The notes beneath the pieces were generated by a model that had not been told where the DNA came from, searched no databases, and saw only the letters and a program-made list of their open reading frames with translations. Position numbers and translations under genes: made by a program. A stretch of 64,000 nucleotides of DNA, taken from NCBI RefSeq assembly GCF_921293875.1, contig NZ_CAKLDI010000001.1, positions 2,481,915-2,545,914 on the forward strand, read 5' to 3'. Positions 10,134 through 21,375 of this stretch are shown here, piece after piece (the first letter of the stretch is position 1; every line of letters begins with the position of its first letter). The DNA is from Vibrio stylophorae (GTDB taxonomy: Bacteria; Pseudomonadota; Gammaproteobacteria; Enterobacterales; Vibrionaceae).

Positions 10134-12731
10134 TTAGGCTGGTTGCTGAACAATCACTTGATCCGCGACATCGGTATATTGCGGCAATTGATCAAAATTG
10201 AGATAGCGATAGGTATCGGCGGCCGTAGCATCAAGCTGCGCAGCATACTGCAAATACTCAGCTGGTGTTGGCAGCTTGGCCATAATCGCCGCAACCGCAG
10301 CGAGCTCTGCCGAGGCTAAATAAACATTGGCGCCCGTTCCCAAACGGTTCGGGAAGTTACGGGTAGAGGTCGATACCACAGTGGCACCATCAGCGACACG
10401 GGCTTGGTTCCCCATACACAATGAACAGCCTGGAATCTCAATACGCGCCCCTACTTTCCCAAAGATGCTGTAATATCCCTCTTCAGTCAGCTGATCGCGA
10501 TCCATCTTAGTTGGCGGTGCAATCCACATACGCGTTGGCAACTGACCTTTAAATTGATTGAGCAGTTTACCCGCAGCGCGAAAGTGACCAATATTGGTCA
10601 TACAAGAGCCAATAAAGACTTCGTCGATATTTTCACCCGTCACCTCAGAGAGCAAACGTGCATCGTCGGGATCGTTTGGTGCACACAAAATTGGCTCTTT
10701 GATCTCCGCCAAATCGATATCGATAATCGCAGCATATTCTGCATCGCTATCCGCTTCCATCAATTCAGGGTTCGCCAACCATTGCTCCATATCGACGACG
10801 CGGCGCTCAAGCGTGCGCTTATCGCCATAACCTTCAGCGATCATCCATTTCAGCATCACGATATTTGATTGCAGATACTCAGCAATCGGCGCTTGATCCA
10901 GCTTAATGGTACAACCGGCCGCAGAGCGCTCAGCTGATGCATCAGCAAGCTCAAAAGCTTGTTCCACTTTCAGCTCAGGCAAACCTTCAATTTCCAAAAT
11001 GCGGCCAGAGAAGATGTTCTTCTTACCAGCTTTTTCAACGGTCAATAGACCTTGCTGAATCGCATAATATGGAATGGCATGAACAAGATCGCGCAAGGTA
11101 ATGCCCGGTTGCATCTTGCCTTTAAAGCGAACCAATACCGATTCAGGCATATCTAGCGGCATCACCCCAGTTGCCGCAGCAAAGGCCACCAAGCCAGAGC
11201 CAGCAGGGAAAGAGACGCCAATTGGGAAACGGGTATGTGAATCACCGCCAGTACCCACAGTGTCTGGCAGCAACATACGGTTGAGCCATGAGTGGATCAC
11301 GCCATCACCAGGACGCAGCGATACACCACCACGATTCATAATGAAATCTGGCAACGTATGATGGGTATTCACATCAATAGGTTTTGGATAGGCAGCGGTA
11401 TGACAGAAAGACTGCATCACCAAATCAGCAGAGAAGCCAAGACAAGCAAGATCTTTGAGCTCATCACGCGTCATAGGACCCGTGGTATCTTGCGAGCCTA
11501 CCGTGGTCATCTTCGGCTCACAATATTGCCCCGGACGGATACCCTCTACGCCACAAGCTTTACCCACCATTTTCTGTGCTAGCGTAAAGCCTTTATCACT
11601 TTCACAGGCCGCCGCAGGGCGGTTGAACACATCCGATGCCGGTAGATTCAAAAACTCACGCGCGCGATCCGTCAGGCCGCGACCGATGATCAATGGAATA
11701 CGACCACCCGCACGGACTTCATCAAGGAGTACGTCGGTTTTTAGGCTAAAGGTAGATAGCACTTGCTCTGTGCCATGTGCGCACACTTTGCCTTGATAAG
11801 GGTAGATATCAATGACATCGCCCATATTGAGCGATTCAACATCAAGCTCAATCGGCAGCGCACCGGCATCTTCCATGGTGTTAAAGAAAATTGGCGCAAT
11901 CTTGCCGCCCAACACAAAGCCACCACCGCGTTTGTTTGGCACATGAGGAATATCTTCACCCATAAACCAAAGTACTGAGTTGGTCGCAGATTTACGTGAC
12001 GAGCCCGTGCCCACCACATCACCGACATAGGCCAGTGGATGCCCTTTTTCTTTCAGTGATTCAATCAGTGCAATCGGACCCACCACGCCCACTTCATCAG
12101 GCTCAATGCCATCACGCGGGTTTTTCAGCATCGCTAATGCGTGCAGTGGAATATCAGGGCGTGACCAAGCATCTGGCGCCGGTGAAAGATCGTCTGTGTT
12201 GGTTTCGCCCAGCACTTTAAAGACGGTGACGGTGATCTTCTCAGCCAGTTTTGGCTTTGAAAGATACCAATCGGCATCAGCCCATGACTGCACCACTTGC
12301 TGCGCATGAACATTGCCTACTTTGGCTTTGTCCGCCACATCATGAAATGCATCAAACATCAGCAGCGTGTGTGACAGCGCTTTAGCGGCTAACGGTGCCA
12401 ATGCGGCATCATCAAGCAGAGTGATCAACGGCTCAATGTTGTAGCCACCTTGCATGGTGCCCAGCAGTTTCACTGCATGCTCAGCAGAGACAATCGGCGA
12501 TTGGGTTTCACCTTTGGCAAGCGCAGTCAAAAACGCAGCTTTGACATAAGCGGCTTCATCAACGCCAGGGGGAATTCGGTTTTCCAGTAAATCGATGAGA
12601 GTAGACTCTTCACCTGCAGGGGGATTTTTTAGTAGCTCAACCAATGCGGCCACTTGTTCTGCGTTGAGTGGTTGGGCAACCACACCATCCTGGGCACGCT
12701 CTTCGACGTGTTTGCGGTAGGCTTCAAGCAC
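10134..12731 (-). CDS. acnB: Aconitate hydratase B (bifunctional)
   Basis: Interconverts citrate and isocitrate through a [4Fe-4S] cluster, and can act on 2-methylisocitrate; the main TCA-cycle aconitase. The cluster cysteines appear as C769 and C772 (GCSLCMGN) plus the one in FIGSCMTN near residue 710. I place the start at the GTG at 12731, because AGAGG lies upstream and the product is then exactly 865 residues and starts [13 protein letters not shown] like AcnB of E. coli. The frame stays open 26 codons further to an ATG at 12809, but that part does not resemble AcnB. It is convergent with darP and divergent from the chemoreceptor gene. Confidence 0.96.
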   Translation of the reverse strand: MLEAYRKHVEERAQDGVVAQPLNAEQVAALVELLKNPPAGEESTLIDLLENRIPPGVDEAAYVKAAFLTALAKGETQSPIVSAEHAVKLLGTMQGGYNIEPLITLLDDAALAPLAAKALSHTLLMFDAFHDVADKAKVGNVHAQQVVQSWADADWYLSKPKLAEKITVTVFKVLGETNTDDLSPAPDAWSRPDIPLHALAMLKNPRDGIEPDEVGVVGPIALIESLKEKGHPLAYVGDVVGTGSSRKSATNSVLWFMGEDIPHVPNKRGGGFVLGGKIAPIFFNTMEDAGALPIELDVESLNMGDVIDIYPYQGKVCAHGTEQVLSTFSLKTDVLLDEVRAGGRIPLIIGRGLTDRAREFLNLPASDVFNRPAAACESDKGFTLAQKMVGKACGVEGIRPGQYCEPKMTTVGSQDTTGPMTRDELKDLACLGFSADLVMQSFCHTAAYPKPIDVNTHHTLPDFIMNRGGVSLRPGDGVIHSWLNRMLLPDTVGTGGDSHTRFPIGVSFPAGSGLVAFAAATGVMPLDMPESVLVRFKGKMQPGITLRDLVHAIPYYAIQQGLLTVEKAGKKNIFSGRILEIEGLPELKVEQAFELADASAERSAAGCTIKLDQAPIAEYLQSNIVMLKWMIAEGYGDKRTLERRVVDMEQWLANPELMEADSDAEYAAIIDIDLAEIKEPILCAPNDPDDARLLSEVTGENIDEVFIGSCMTNIGHFRAAGKLLNQFKGQLPTRMWIAPPTKMDRDQLTEEGYYSIFGKVGARIEIPGCSLCMGNQARVADGATVVSTSTRNFPNRLGTGANVYLASAELAAVAAIMAKLPTPAEYLQYAAQLDATAADTYRYLNFDQLPQYTDVADQVIVQQPA

Positions 12732-13051
12732 GACATCATCCTCTTTTTTGGTTTGATCACGATGATCAAACTTCCTTGTAGTTTTGCGTCTATAAACCGA
12801 AATCGCCATAGGAAATCAATTAACGAAACCGATAGACGCAGACGCGTGGCATCAGCATAGCAGTTTTATTCAATAGAGAAAATCGCACTGAAACCATACA
12901 GAATGCGCAAAATCACAGCAAGCAAACGCGAAGCAGCAATGATTCAGCAGTTTTTAACAGTGAATTAACGATTGCGTTCAACTCAAACTCAGCACAAATG
13001 TGGCAACATGCCCGCTCTGCTTGTTCCGAATCCTTGATAGTGAATATAACA
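12732..13051. other. Divergent intergenic region between acnB and the chemoreceptor gene
   Basis: About 320 AT-rich bases that must carry the promoters of both divergent genes. I could not pick convincing -35/-10 pairs by eye. The part nearest acnB is an in-frame open extension of that gene, which I treat as non-coding. No further gene is visible. Confidence 0.5.
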
Positions 13052-14962
13052 ATGAAAAATCTTTCAATTAAACAAAAGCTGATCATTGCGATCATCGCTG
13101 CGGTTTTGATTCCCACAGCGATTGTTGGCTGGATCAGTCAGCAGCAAGCGCATGACGTTGTAGCCGAGCGACTCAATCAAATTGAGCTGCCTACCGCTTC
13201 AATGGAGATTCGCGCAATTATTGAGCAAGAAGTGAGTGGACTACAAAATGCCGCGCATCAATTTGCACTAAGCCCTTTTACTCAGCAGCAACTCAGCAGT
13301 ACCGATATTGCAACGCGAAACACTTTGCTTACCCAAGCACTTCAACAACTGAAAGCGCAATATCAACTCACAGATGCGTCCATTGCCAATCGTCAAACCG
13401 GCGATTATTGGAATCAAAACGGATTTTTACGCCGACTCAATCATCAACAAGATGGTTGGTTCTTTAAATTCCGTGATAGTAAACAAACCCAATCGCTTAG
13501 CATCTTCCAAGAGAGCAATGGCGATACCAAGCTCTTTATCAATTACCAACAGCCGAATGGTCTAGCGCTTGCCGGTTTATCGAAAAGCATCGACGAGATG
13601 GTTCAATTCATCCATCAATTTAAAATTGAGCAAACTGGCTTTGCCTTTTTAGCCGATGCACAAGGCAAGGTACAAATTCATCCCGATCGCCAAATGATGG
13701 GGAAAGCACGTCTTGCACAAATCTACTCGCCACAAATTGCCGAACAGCTGCTACAAACCAAAGATTTCAATCTGATTCACACCACAATCAATGGTCAGGC
13801 GACCATTTTAGTCAGCAGCTACATTCCAAATATGGATTGGTATGTGTTGTTGCAAGTGCCATTGGATGAAACCTTTGCCAGCTTAAATCAAGCGCGCAAC
13901 CAGATGGTGATCACCACAGTTGGTATTGCAGCTATCTGTTTGATCCTTGCGATCTGGTTTGCCAGCCACTTAACCCAGCCGATGACTCGATTGGCAGATA
14001 TTTTCCAAGATCTTGGTCAAGGTGATGGCGATCTCAGCCAACGCTTAGAAATCAAAGGACAAGATGAGATTGCCCAGTTGGCACAAGGATTTAACCAATT
14101 TATTGAAAAGATCCACGACTCTGTCAAAGCGGTAGCCCAAACCGGCGCTGAATTGCAGCAAGCCGCGCAAATGCTCAACCAGCAAGCGGAAGCAACCCTT
14201 GAAAATAGTCACGATCAGCGCGATCGCACTTTACAAGTGGTCACCGCCATCAACCAAATGGGCGCAACCGTCAATGAGATTGCCAATAATGCCGCGCAAG
14301 CTGCAAAAACTGCAGAGCATGCTGAGCAGCAAGGCATTGAGGGTCAAAATTTGGTGAATCAATCTCGCGCCAATAGCAACCAACTGGCCGATGATATTCA
14401 GCAAGTGAGCCACGTCATTAGCTCGCTCGCGGAGAACACCCAAGCCATTGGTTCTATTTTGGATGTGATTCGCGGCATTTCAGAGCAAACTAACTTGCTA
14501 GCACTCAATGCGGCCATCGAGGCAGCGCGTGCTGGTGAGCAAGGTCGTGGCTTTGCCGTTGTGGCCGATGAAGTGCGCAGTCTAGCCAGTCGCACCGCCA
14601 ACTCCACCGATGAAATTCAAACCATGATCAATCGTCTGCAAATTGAGGCGCAAAATGCCGTGCAAGCGATGCAGCACAGTCAACTGCTCACAGTGGATGG
14701 CGTCGATGCTGCGGATCAAACCTCGCAAGCATTGGATCAAATCGCAGAGCAGATTACCTCTATCTCCGATATGAACAACCAAGTCGCGACGGCAACAGAA
14801 GAGCAAACCGCTGTGGTGAACGATATCAATATCAACATTGATGGCATTAACAATGCGACGCTGCGTAACAATGACTACGCAGAAAACTTGCTGAACTCAA
14901 GCCAGCAGTTACGAATGCTATCAGAGCAGCTTGAACGCATGGTGAGTACCTTTAAGCTATAA
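13052..14962 (+). CDS. Methyl-accepting chemotaxis protein
   Basis: Inner-membrane chemoreceptor of 636 residues. TM1 is at about residues 10-29, then a periplasmic ligand domain (about 30-285, Cache-like by its [15 protein letters not shown] segment), TM2 at about 286-306, HAMP (306-355), and the coiled-coil signalling domain. The highly conserved hairpin tip that binds CheA/CheW, containing [19 protein letters not shown], is at about residues 479-500. There is no C-terminal CheR-binding pentapeptide. The ATG at 13052 is chosen because the protein then starts with charged residues before TM1. The gene sits alone between acnB and the pdh operon with its own terminator. The ligand cannot be inferred. 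Confidence 0.93.
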   Translation: MKNLSIKQKLIIAIIAAVLIPTAIVGWISQQQAHDVVAERLNQIELPTASMEIRAIIEQEVSGLQNAAHQFALSPFTQQQLSSTDIATRNTLLTQALQQLKAQYQLTDASIANRQTGDYWNQNGFLRRLNHQQDGWFFKFRDSKQTQSLSIFQESNGDTKLFINYQQPNGLALAGLSKSIDEMVQFIHQFKIEQTGFAFLADAQGKVQIHPDRQMMGKARLAQIYSPQIAEQLLQTKDFNLIHTTINGQATILVSSYIPNMDWYVLLQVPLDETFASLNQARNQMVITTVGIAAICLILAIWFASHLTQPMTRLADIFQDLGQGDGDLSQRLEIKGQDEIAQLAQGFNQFIEKIHDSVKAVAQTGAELQQAAQMLNQQAEATLENSHDQRDRTLQVVTAINQMGATVNEIANNAAQAAKTAEHAEQQGIEGQNLVNQSRANSNQLADDIQQVSHVISSLAENTQAIGSILDVIRGISEQTNLLALNAAIEAARAGEQGRGFAVVADEVRSLASRTANSTDEIQTMINRLQIEAQNAVQAMQHSQLLTVDGVDAADQTSQALDQIAEQITSISDMNNQVATATEEQTAVVNDININIDGINNATLRNNDYAENLLNSSQQLRMLSEQLERMVSTFKL

Positions 14963-15023
14963 GGCTTTAAGCGATATGGATTGAAACGATAAGGCTTTCA
15001 ACTTCACATGCAAGTTATCGTCA

Positions 15024-15060
15024 AAACTCATCGTCGGTTACTCTGACGATGAGTTTTTTT
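15024..15060 (+). terminator. Terminator of the chemoreceptor gene
   Basis: Twelve-base-pair stem (AAACTCATCGTC / GACGATGAGTTT) with a 9-base loop and T run, about 60 bases after the stop codon. Confidence 0.92.
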
Positions 15061-15133
15061 CGTATTCCGGGTAAGCGTCACACTCTTCTTGTTTCAACAG
15101 GCTCCGCTTATTTCAAATAAAAAGACAAAAACA

Positions 15134-15159
15134 AAAAAGCGCACCAAGGTGCGCTTTTT
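15134..15159 (-). terminator. Terminator of the pdhR-aceEF-lpd operon
   Basis: Inverted repeat AAAAAGCGCACC / GGTGCGCTTTTT with a 2-base centre. On the minus strand it ends in six T residues about 26 bases after the lpd stop. Confidence 0.9.
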
Positions 15160-15185
15160 CGATTCATTGATTTTTTAGAAGAGGC

Positions 15186-16613
15186 TTATTTCTTCTTCAC
15201 CGCTTTGGCATTTGGCAAGTCGGTAATCGACCCTTCAAACACTTCTGCAGCAAGGCCAACCGACTCATGCAAGGTTGGGTGCGCATGGATGGTCAATGCG
15301 ATATCTTCTGCATCGCAACCCATCTCAATGGCCAAACCGATTTCACCAAGCAACTCACCACCGTTGGTACCCACAATGGCACCACCGATCACGCGGTGTG
15401 TTTCTTTATCAAAGATCAGCTTGGTCATACCGTCAGAACAATCTGATGCAATAGCGCGACCTGAAGCAGCCCATGGGAAGGTTGCCACTTCGTAGCTGAT
15501 ACCTTCGGCTTTGGCTTCTTTTTCAGTCTTACCAACCCAAGCCACTTCTGGCTCAGTGTATGCAATTGAAGGGATCACTTTTGGATCGAAATAGTGTTTC
15601 TTACCTGAGATCACTTCTGCAGCAACGTGGCCTTCGTGCACACCTTTGTGCGCCAACATTGGCTGACCAACGATGTCACCAATTGCAAAAATGTGCGGCA
15701 CGTTGGTGCGCATTTGCTTATCCACGTGGATAAAGCCGCGATCATCAACTTCAACGCCTGCTTTTTGTGCGTCGATCAATTGGCCATTTGGCACACGACC
15801 GATAGCAACCAAGACGGCATCATAACGCTCAGCTTGTGCTGGCGCTTTTTTGCCTTCCATCGAGACATAGATACCATCTTCCTTGGCTTCAACCGCAGTC
15901 ACCTTGGTTTCCAGCATCAAGTTAAACTTGTTCTGAATACGCTTGGTGTACACCTTAACGATATCTTTATCAGCCGCAGGAATCACTTGGTCAAACATCT
16001 CAACCACATCAATCTGTGAACCTAGCGCGTGGTAAACCGTACCCATTTCTAGGCCGATAATACCGCCGCCCATGATCAGCAGTTTTCCTGGTACTTCTTT
16101 TAGTTCAAGCGCGTCAGTTGAGTCCCAAATACGTGGGTCTTCATGTGGAATAAATGGCAATTTGATTGGGCGTGAGCCCGCAGCGATGATCGCATTATCA
16201 AAAGTAACCGTTGTGGTTTCATCCGCGCCTTCCACCTCAATAGTGTTGGCACCCGTAAATTTACCGAAGCCTTCAACCACGGTCACTTTACGCATTTTGG
16301 CCATACCACCCAAACCACCAGTCAACTGGCTGATCACCTTCTCTTTCCAAAGGCGAATTTTATCGATATCGGTTTGTGGCTCACCAAAAACAATGCCGTG
16401 CTCAGCCAAGGCTTTTGCTTCTTCAATCACTTTTGCAACGTGAAGCAATGCTTTAGATGGAATACAGCCGACATTCAAACACACGCCACCCAAGCTTGAG
16501 TAACGCTCAACTAAAACGGTTTCTAAACCCAAATCGGCACAACGGAATGCGGCTGAGTAACCCGCAGGACCTGCACCTAATACGACTACTTGAGCATTAA
16601 TTTGTTTACTCAT
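15186..16613 (-). CDS. lpd: Dihydrolipoyl dehydrogenase (E3)
   Basis: FAD enzyme that reoxidises the lipoyl groups of pyruvate and 2-oxoglutarate dehydrogenase using NAD+. The protein has 475 residues (E. coli 474). The FAD-binding LGAGPAGYSAA is at residues 12-22, the redox-active disulfide is C45/C50 in GGVCLNVGCIPSK, and the catalytic His-Glu pair is H445/E450 in AHPTLHESVG. It is the last gene of the pdh operon, 128 bases after aceF; a hairpin in that gap could partly uncouple it, fitting its use by several complexes. Confidence 0.98.
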   Translation of the reverse strand: MSKQINAQVVVLGAGPAGYSAAFRCADLGLETVLVERYSSLGGVCLNVGCIPSKALLHVAKVIEEAKALAEHGIVFGEPQTDIDKIRLWKEKVISQLTGGLGGMAKMRKVTVVEGFGKFTGANTIEVEGADETTTVTFDNAIIAAGSRPIKLPFIPHEDPRIWDSTDALELKEVPGKLLIMGGGIIGLEMGTVYHALGSQIDVVEMFDQVIPAADKDIVKVYTKRIQNKFNLMLETKVTAVEAKEDGIYVSMEGKKAPAQAERYDAVLVAIGRVPNGQLIDAQKAGVEVDDRGFIHVDKQMRTNVPHIFAIGDIVGQPMLAHKGVHEGHVAAEVISGKKHYFDPKVIPSIAYTEPEVAWVGKTEKEAKAEGISYEVATFPWAASGRAIASDCSDGMTKLIFDKETHRVIGGAIVGTNGGELLGEIGLAIEMGCDAEDIALTIHAHPTLHESVGLAAEVFEGSITDLPNAKAVKKK

Positions 16614-16665
16614 TTTGACCTCGTTGTCGTTTTGTCGTTATCAGATTTGTGAATGGCTCAGCCTA

Positions 16666-16681
16666 ACACACTCCAGTGTGT
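16666..16681 (-). repeat. Inverted repeat in the lpd leader
   Basis: ACACACT-CC-AGTGTGT lies about 50 bases upstream of the lpd start. The two-base centre is too tight for a relaxed hairpin, so it may be a protein-binding palindrome, but no regulator is indicated. Confidence 0.4.
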
Positions 16682-16708
16682 CTTGCTGCGCCTCCCTGAT
16701 ACGTAAAC

Positions 16709-16734
16709 AAGGCCTTTGCAGCAACAAAGGCCTT
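16709..16734 (-). terminator. Hairpin after aceF, weak terminator or processing site
   Basis: A perfect 10-bp stem (AAGGCCTTTG / CAAAGGCCTT) with a 6-base loop starts 7 bases after the aceF stop. On the minus strand it is followed only by GTTTACG, so it is probably a leaky terminator or 3'-end stabiliser between aceF and lpd. Confidence 0.6.
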
Positions 16735-16741
16735 GGCAATG

Positions 16742-18628
16742 TTATAGGACGAGACGGCGAATATCAGACAACACACCGCTAATAAAGGTGATAAAGCGTG
16801 CGCCTTCTGCGCCGTCAATCACACGGTGGTCATAGGATAGTGAAAGCGGTAGGGTCAAGCGAGGCTCAAACTCTTTACCGTTCCAAACCGGTTTCATCTC
16901 AGATTTAGAAACACCCAAAATACCAACATCAGGTGCATTCACAATTGGTGTAAACGCAGTACCACCAATACCACCTAGGCTTGAGATGGTGAAACAGCCG
17001 CCTTGCATATCTGCTGCAGTCAATTTACCTGCACGCGCTTTTTTGGAGATTTCCATTAGCTCTTCAGATAGCTCAACGATGCCTTTTTTGTTCACATCTT
17101 TCACCACAGGAACCACCAAGCCATTTGGTGTATCTACCGCGATACCGATGTTCACATAGTGCTTGAGGATCAAGCTTTCACCGTCTTCAGACAATGACGA
17201 GTTAAAGGCAGGGAATGCTTCAAGCGCTTTAGCAGCAGCTTTCAAGATGAACACCAATGGGGTGATCTTCAAGCCTGACTGTTTCTTCGCTTCAAGGGCA
17301 TTTTGATCTTTACGGAATACTTCAAGCTCTGTGATATCGGCATTATCCCACTGAGTTACATGTGGAATCATCACCCAGTTACGATGCAGGTTGGCACCAG
17401 AGATCTTTTTGATCTTCGAAAGTGGCTGAATGCTAGTTTCACCAAACTTGCTGAAATCAACTTTTGGCCATGGCAACAGACCCAATGCACTGCCATCGCC
17501 TTTGCCGGCACCGGCGCCAGATTCTAGACGTTTCAGTGCTTCTTTCACGTAGTTTTGCACGTCTTCTTTTAGAATTCGGCTCTTACGACCACTGCCTTTT
17601 ACTTTGGCAAGGTTGACACCAAATTCACGCGCTAAACGACGAACCACAGGTGATGCATGGGCATATTCGTTGTTCTCAACAAACTCACTGCTGCTTGCAG
17701 GTGCCGCTTTTGCGCTTTCTGCTTTCGCAGCAGGCGCTGACGCCGCAGGTGCCGAAGATGCTGCAACTGGCGCAGCCACAGCAACAGGTGCACTGCCCGC
17801 GACTTCAAAGACCATAATCAGTGAGCCGGTAGACACCTTGTCACCCGCAGCAACTTTGATGGCTTTTACTTTACCAGCAAATGGTGCAGGAACTTCCATG
17901 GACGCTTTGTCGCCTTCAACGGTGATCAAAGATTGCTCTTCTTCCACCATATCGCCAACAGCAACCATGATTTCAGTTACTTCAACTTCATCGCCACCGA
18001 TATCTGGCACATTGACGTCTTGATCGGCAGCGGCTGCTGGTGCAGCTGATACTTCTGCAGCAGGTGCCGCAGCAACTGGCGCCGCGCCTGAGCCCGCGAC
18101 TTCAAAGACCATGATCAATGAACCGGTTGACACTTTATCACCCGCAGCTACTTTCAGCTCTTTCAGTACACCGGCAAAAGGTGCGGGTACTTCCATTGAG
18201 GCCTTGTCGCCTTCAACGGTAATAAGAGATTGCTCTTCCGTGATGCTATCGCCAATCGCAACCATGATTTCGGTCACTTCAACTTCATCGCCACCGATAT
18301 CTGGCACAAATACTTCTTTCATTTCGCTTGCGGCAGCAGGCGCTGGTGCAGCTGCTGGCGCCGCGGCAGCTTCAACTGGTGCAGCTTGCGCTGCACCTTG
18401 GGCTTCAAAAATCATAATCAGTGAGCCTGTTGAAACTTTATCGCCTTCTGCGACTTTAATTTCTTTCACTACACCAGCTTGCGATGCAGGGACTTCCATA
18501 GATGCTTTATCGCCCTCTACGGTAATCAGTGATTGATCTTCTTCAACGGTATCGCCAACGCTGACAAGGATTTCGGTCACTTCAACCTCATCGGCACCGA
18601 TATCGGGTACATGAATTTCGATGGTCAT
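16742..18628 (-). CDS. aceF: Dihydrolipoamide acetyltransferase (E2) with three lipoyl domains
   Basis: Core of the pyruvate dehydrogenase complex; transfers the acetyl group to CoA. The protein has 628 residues. Three lipoyl domains (about 2-75, 104-177 and 204-277) each carry [10 protein letters not shown], with lipoyl lysines K41, K142 and K241. They are joined by Ala/Pro-rich linkers. An E3/E1-binding domain containing [13 protein letters not shown] lies near residues 325-360, and the acyltransferase domain ends with the catalytic DHRVIDG (H601). The near-identical lipoyl modules form DNA repeats. aceF lies 15 bases after aceE. Length and three-domain plan match E. coli. Confidence 0.97.
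   Translation of the reverse strand: MTIEIHVPDIGADEVEVTEILVSVGDTVEEDQSLITVEGDKASMEVPASQAGVVKEIKVAEGDKVSTGSLIMIFEAQGAAQAAPVEAAAAPAAAPAPAAASEMKEVFVPDIGGDEVEVTEIMVAIGDSITEEQSLITVEGDKASMEVPAPFAGVLKELKVAAGDKVSTGSLIMVFEVAGSGAAPVAAAPAAEVSAAPAAAADQDVNVPDIGGDEVEVTEIMVAVGDMVEEEQSLITVEGDKASMEVPAPFAGKVKAIKVAAGDKVSTGSLIMVFEVAGSAPVAVAAPVAASSAPAASAPAAKAESAKAAPASSSEFVENNEYAHASPVVRRLAREFGVNLAKVKGSGRKSRILKEDVQNYVKEALKRLESGAGAGKGDGSALGLLPWPKVDFSKFGETSIQPLSKIKKISGANLHRNWVMIPHVTQWDNADITELEVFRKDQNALEAKKQSGLKITPLVFILKAAAKALEAFPAFNSSLSEDGESLILKHYVNIGIAVDTPNGLVVPVVKDVNKKGIVELSEELMEISKKARAGKLTAADMQGGCFTISSLGGIGGTAFTPIVNAPDVGILGVSKSEMKPVWNGKEFEPRLTLPLSLSYDHRVIDGAEGARFITFISGVLSDIRRLVL
17798..18625 (-). repeat. Three tandem lipoyl-domain repeats within aceF
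   Basis: Segments 18404-18625, 18098-18319 and 17798-18019 encode three copies of one ~74-residue lipoyl module. Copies 2 and 3 are the most alike, with long stretches nearly identical in DNA. Such in-frame repeats can gain or lose units by homologous recombination. Confidence 0.85.
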
Positions 18629-18643
18629 GATTCTTTCCTTTGA

Positions 18644-21307
18644 TTACGCGTGAAGCGGATTAGTTTTTTCTGTATCGATATTGAATTTAGCGATCGCTTC
18701 AGCCACCACTGATTTCTCAATATCACCACGTTTTGCAAGTTCAGAAAGTGCTGCAACAACCACATAGCTTGCATTCACTTCAAAGTGACGGCGTAGATTG
18801 TCACGGCTGTCTGAACGACCAAAGCCATCAGTACCCAGTACTTTATAAGACTCAGCAGGTACATAAGCGCGCACTTGCTCAGCATAGTTCTTGATGTAGT
18901 CAGTTGCAGCAATCGCTGGTGCATCACCCAGTACTTGCGTGATAAATGGCACTTGCACTTGCGCTTCTGGATGCAGCATGTTGTAGCGCTCTGCTGCTTG
19001 ACCATCGCGAGTCAATTCGTTGAACGAAGTCACTGAGAATACGTCAGATGCAACACCGTAATCATCACTCAGGATTTGCGCCGCTTTGCGCACTTCATTC
19101 ATGATGGTACCAGAGCTCAATAGCTGTACTTTCGCTTTGTCACCGGTGTAGGTTTCTAGTTTATAGATACCTTTACGAATACCCTCTTCTGCACCTTCTG
19201 GCATTGCTGGCATCGCGTAGTTTTCGTTCATCAAGGTGAGGTAGTAGAACACGTTCTCTTGGTCACCATACATGCGACGAATACCGTCTTGCATGATCAC
19301 TGCCACTTCATAAGCGAAGGTTGGATCATAAGAGATACAGTTCGGTACTGTGCTTGCAAGAATATGTGAGTGGCCATCTTCGTGCTGTAGACCTTCACCA
19401 TTCAAGGTCGTACGACCGGCAGTTGCGCCCAATAGGAAGCCACGCGCTTGCTGATCGCCTGCCATCCACGCCATATCACCCACACGTTGGAAACCAAACA
19501 TTGAGTAGTAGATATAGAAAGGAATCATTGGCAAGTTGTTGGTGCTGTATGAGGTCGCAGCTGCAACCCAAGATGACATCGCACCTAGCTCGTTAATCCC
19601 TTCTTGAAGCACCTGACCTGACGTTGCTTCTTTGTAGTAAGAAACGATATCGCGGTCTTGTGGGGTGTAGTTCTGGCCGTGTGGGTTATAGATACCAATT
19701 TGACGGAACAGACCTTCCATACCAAAAGTACGCGCCTCATCGGCAATAATTGGCACAATGTTTTGACCAATTTGCTTGTCTTTCAGCAGGATATTCAACG
19801 CACGAACAAATGCCATGGTTGAAGAGATTTCACGTTTTTGCTCATCCAACAGTGGTTGGAACTCATCGAGTCCTGGCACTTGGAATTCACCTGTGAATTT
19901 AGGCAGACGTTTTGGTGTGTAGCCATGCAACGCTTCACGACGTGCGTGTAGATAAGCGTGCTCTTTTGAGCCCTCTTCTAGTTTGAGGTATGGCAACGCT
20001 TTTACTTCGTCATCAGAGATTAGATCTTGCAAGCCCAAACGGTCACGTAGGTGAAGCACATGGGTCATATCCATTTTCTTCACTTGGTGCGCAATGTTCT
20101 TACCTTCAGCTGCATCACCCATGCCATAACCTTTCACTGTTTTCGCAAGGATCACAGTTGGTTTGCCTTGGGTCTCTTGTGCGTTTTTAAATGCCGCATA
20201 GAGTTTTGATGAATCATGACCGCCGCGTTTTAGCGCGAAGATCTCATCATCAGTCATATTGGCAACCAAGGCTGCTGTTTCAGGGTATTTACCAAAGAAG
20301 TGCTCACGAACATAAGCGCCATCTTTAGACTTAAAGGTTTGATAATCGCCATCAACAGTTTCATTCATCAGCTGAAGCAATTTGCCTGAAGTATCTTTGG
20401 CAAGTAGTGAATCCCAGTTGTTACCCCAGATCACTTTCACTACGTTCCAACCCGCACCTTTAAATAGACCTTCAAGTTCTTGAATGATCTTACCGTTACC
20501 CATCACAGGGCCATCAAGGCGCTGAAGGTTACAGTTGATAAGGAAGCATAGGTTGTCGAGCTTTTCACGCGCAGCAAAAGAGATCGCGCCGCGTGATTCT
20601 GGCTCATCCATTTCGCCATCGCCAAGGAAGGCGTAAACGCGCTGTGCTGTGGTGTCTTTCAGACCACGGCCATTCAGATATTTCAAGAAACGTGCTTGAT
20701 AGATTGCTGAGATTGGACCAAGACCCATAGAAACAGTTGGGAACTGCCAAAATTCAGGCATCAATTTAGGGTGTGGGTATGAAGGAATCCCTTTACCATC
20801 CACTTCTTGACGGAAGTTATCCAATTGATCTTCAGTCAAGCGACCTTCAACAAAGGCGCGTGCGTAGATCCCTGGAGAAATATGACCTTGATAGTACACC
20901 AAGTCACCACCATCAACCTCGTTTGCCGCGCGGAAGAAGTGGTTGAAACAGGTTTCATAGAAGGCTGCTGAAGATTGGAATGACGCCATATGGCCGCCCA
21001 ATTCCAAATCTTTTTTCGATGCGCGCAGCACGATCATCACGGCGTTCCAGCGGATGATTGCGCGAATACGACGCTCAAGATCTAGATCACCCGGATACGC
21101 AGGCTCCTGATTTACAGGAATGGTATTGAGGTAATTTGTGGTGATGCCAGTTGGCATATCCACACCATCAAGGCGAGCTTTGTCGAGGACTTGCTCAAGG
21201 AGGAATTGGGCGCGTTCGACACCTTCTTCACGGACAACGGAGGCCAAGGCTTCAAGCCACTCTTGGGTCTCTAACGCATCCACGTCATTTTTCATGACTT
21301 CAGACAT
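18644..21307 (-). CDS. aceE: Pyruvate dehydrogenase E1 (homodimeric type)
   Basis: Thiamine-diphosphate enzyme that decarboxylates pyruvate and acetylates the lipoyl groups of AceF. The protein has 887 residues, as in E. coli. The ThDP/Mg2+ motif begins GDGEMDEPES at residue 229 and ends with LINCN. The start MSEVMKNDVDALETQEWL matches family N-termini, which bind E2. It lies 68 bases after pdhR and 15 before aceF, giving the order pdhR-aceE-aceF-lpd. Control is expected from the PdhR operator upstream of pdhR. Confidence 0.98.
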   Translation of the reverse strand: MSEVMKNDVDALETQEWLEALASVVREEGVERAQFLLEQVLDKARLDGVDMPTGITTNYLNTIPVNQEPAYPGDLDLERRIRAIIRWNAVMIVLRASKKDLELGGHMASFQSSAAFYETCFNHFFRAANEVDGGDLVYYQGHISPGIYARAFVEGRLTEDQLDNFRQEVDGKGIPSYPHPKLMPEFWQFPTVSMGLGPISAIYQARFLKYLNGRGLKDTTAQRVYAFLGDGEMDEPESRGAISFAAREKLDNLCFLINCNLQRLDGPVMGNGKIIQELEGLFKGAGWNVVKVIWGNNWDSLLAKDTSGKLLQLMNETVDGDYQTFKSKDGAYVREHFFGKYPETAALVANMTDDEIFALKRGGHDSSKLYAAFKNAQETQGKPTVILAKTVKGYGMGDAAEGKNIAHQVKKMDMTHVLHLRDRLGLQDLISDDEVKALPYLKLEEGSKEHAYLHARREALHGYTPKRLPKFTGEFQVPGLDEFQPLLDEQKREISSTMAFVRALNILLKDKQIGQNIVPIIADEARTFGMEGLFRQIGIYNPHGQNYTPQDRDIVSYYKEATSGQVLQEGINELGAMSSWVAAATSYSTNNLPMIPFYIYYSMFGFQRVGDMAWMAGDQQARGFLLGATAGRTTLNGEGLQHEDGHSHILASTVPNCISYDPTFAYEVAVIMQDGIRRMYGDQENVFYYLTLMNENYAMPAMPEGAEEGIRKGIYKLETYTGDKAKVQLLSSGTIMNEVRKAAQILSDDYGVASDVFSVTSFNELTRDGQAAERYNMLHPEAQVQVPFITQVLGDAPAIAATDYIKNYAEQVRAYVPAESYKVLGTDGFGRSDSRDNLRRHFEVNASYVVVAALSELAKRGDIEKSVVAEAIAKFNIDTEKTNPLHA

Positions 21308-21375
21308 GGTGATCTATCCTTTTTTGTCGGTATACAAAACCAATAAAGAGCACGAAGCGAAGCTTGTACTCTCTA

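Noticed and set aside
12732-12809. N-terminal extension of acnB to an upstream ATG
   Set aside because: Dissimilar to AcnB; the GTG at 12731 gives the exact family length and has a ribosome site.
17604-18536. Two similar plus-strand frames of about 140 codons opposite aceF
   Set aside because: They resemble each other only because the lipoyl-domain DNA on the other strand is repeated.
17798-18625. Repeated DNA that could be mistaken for a CRISPR or mobile repeat
   Set aside because: The repeats are in-frame lipoyl modules of aceF, far longer than CRISPR units and without spacers.
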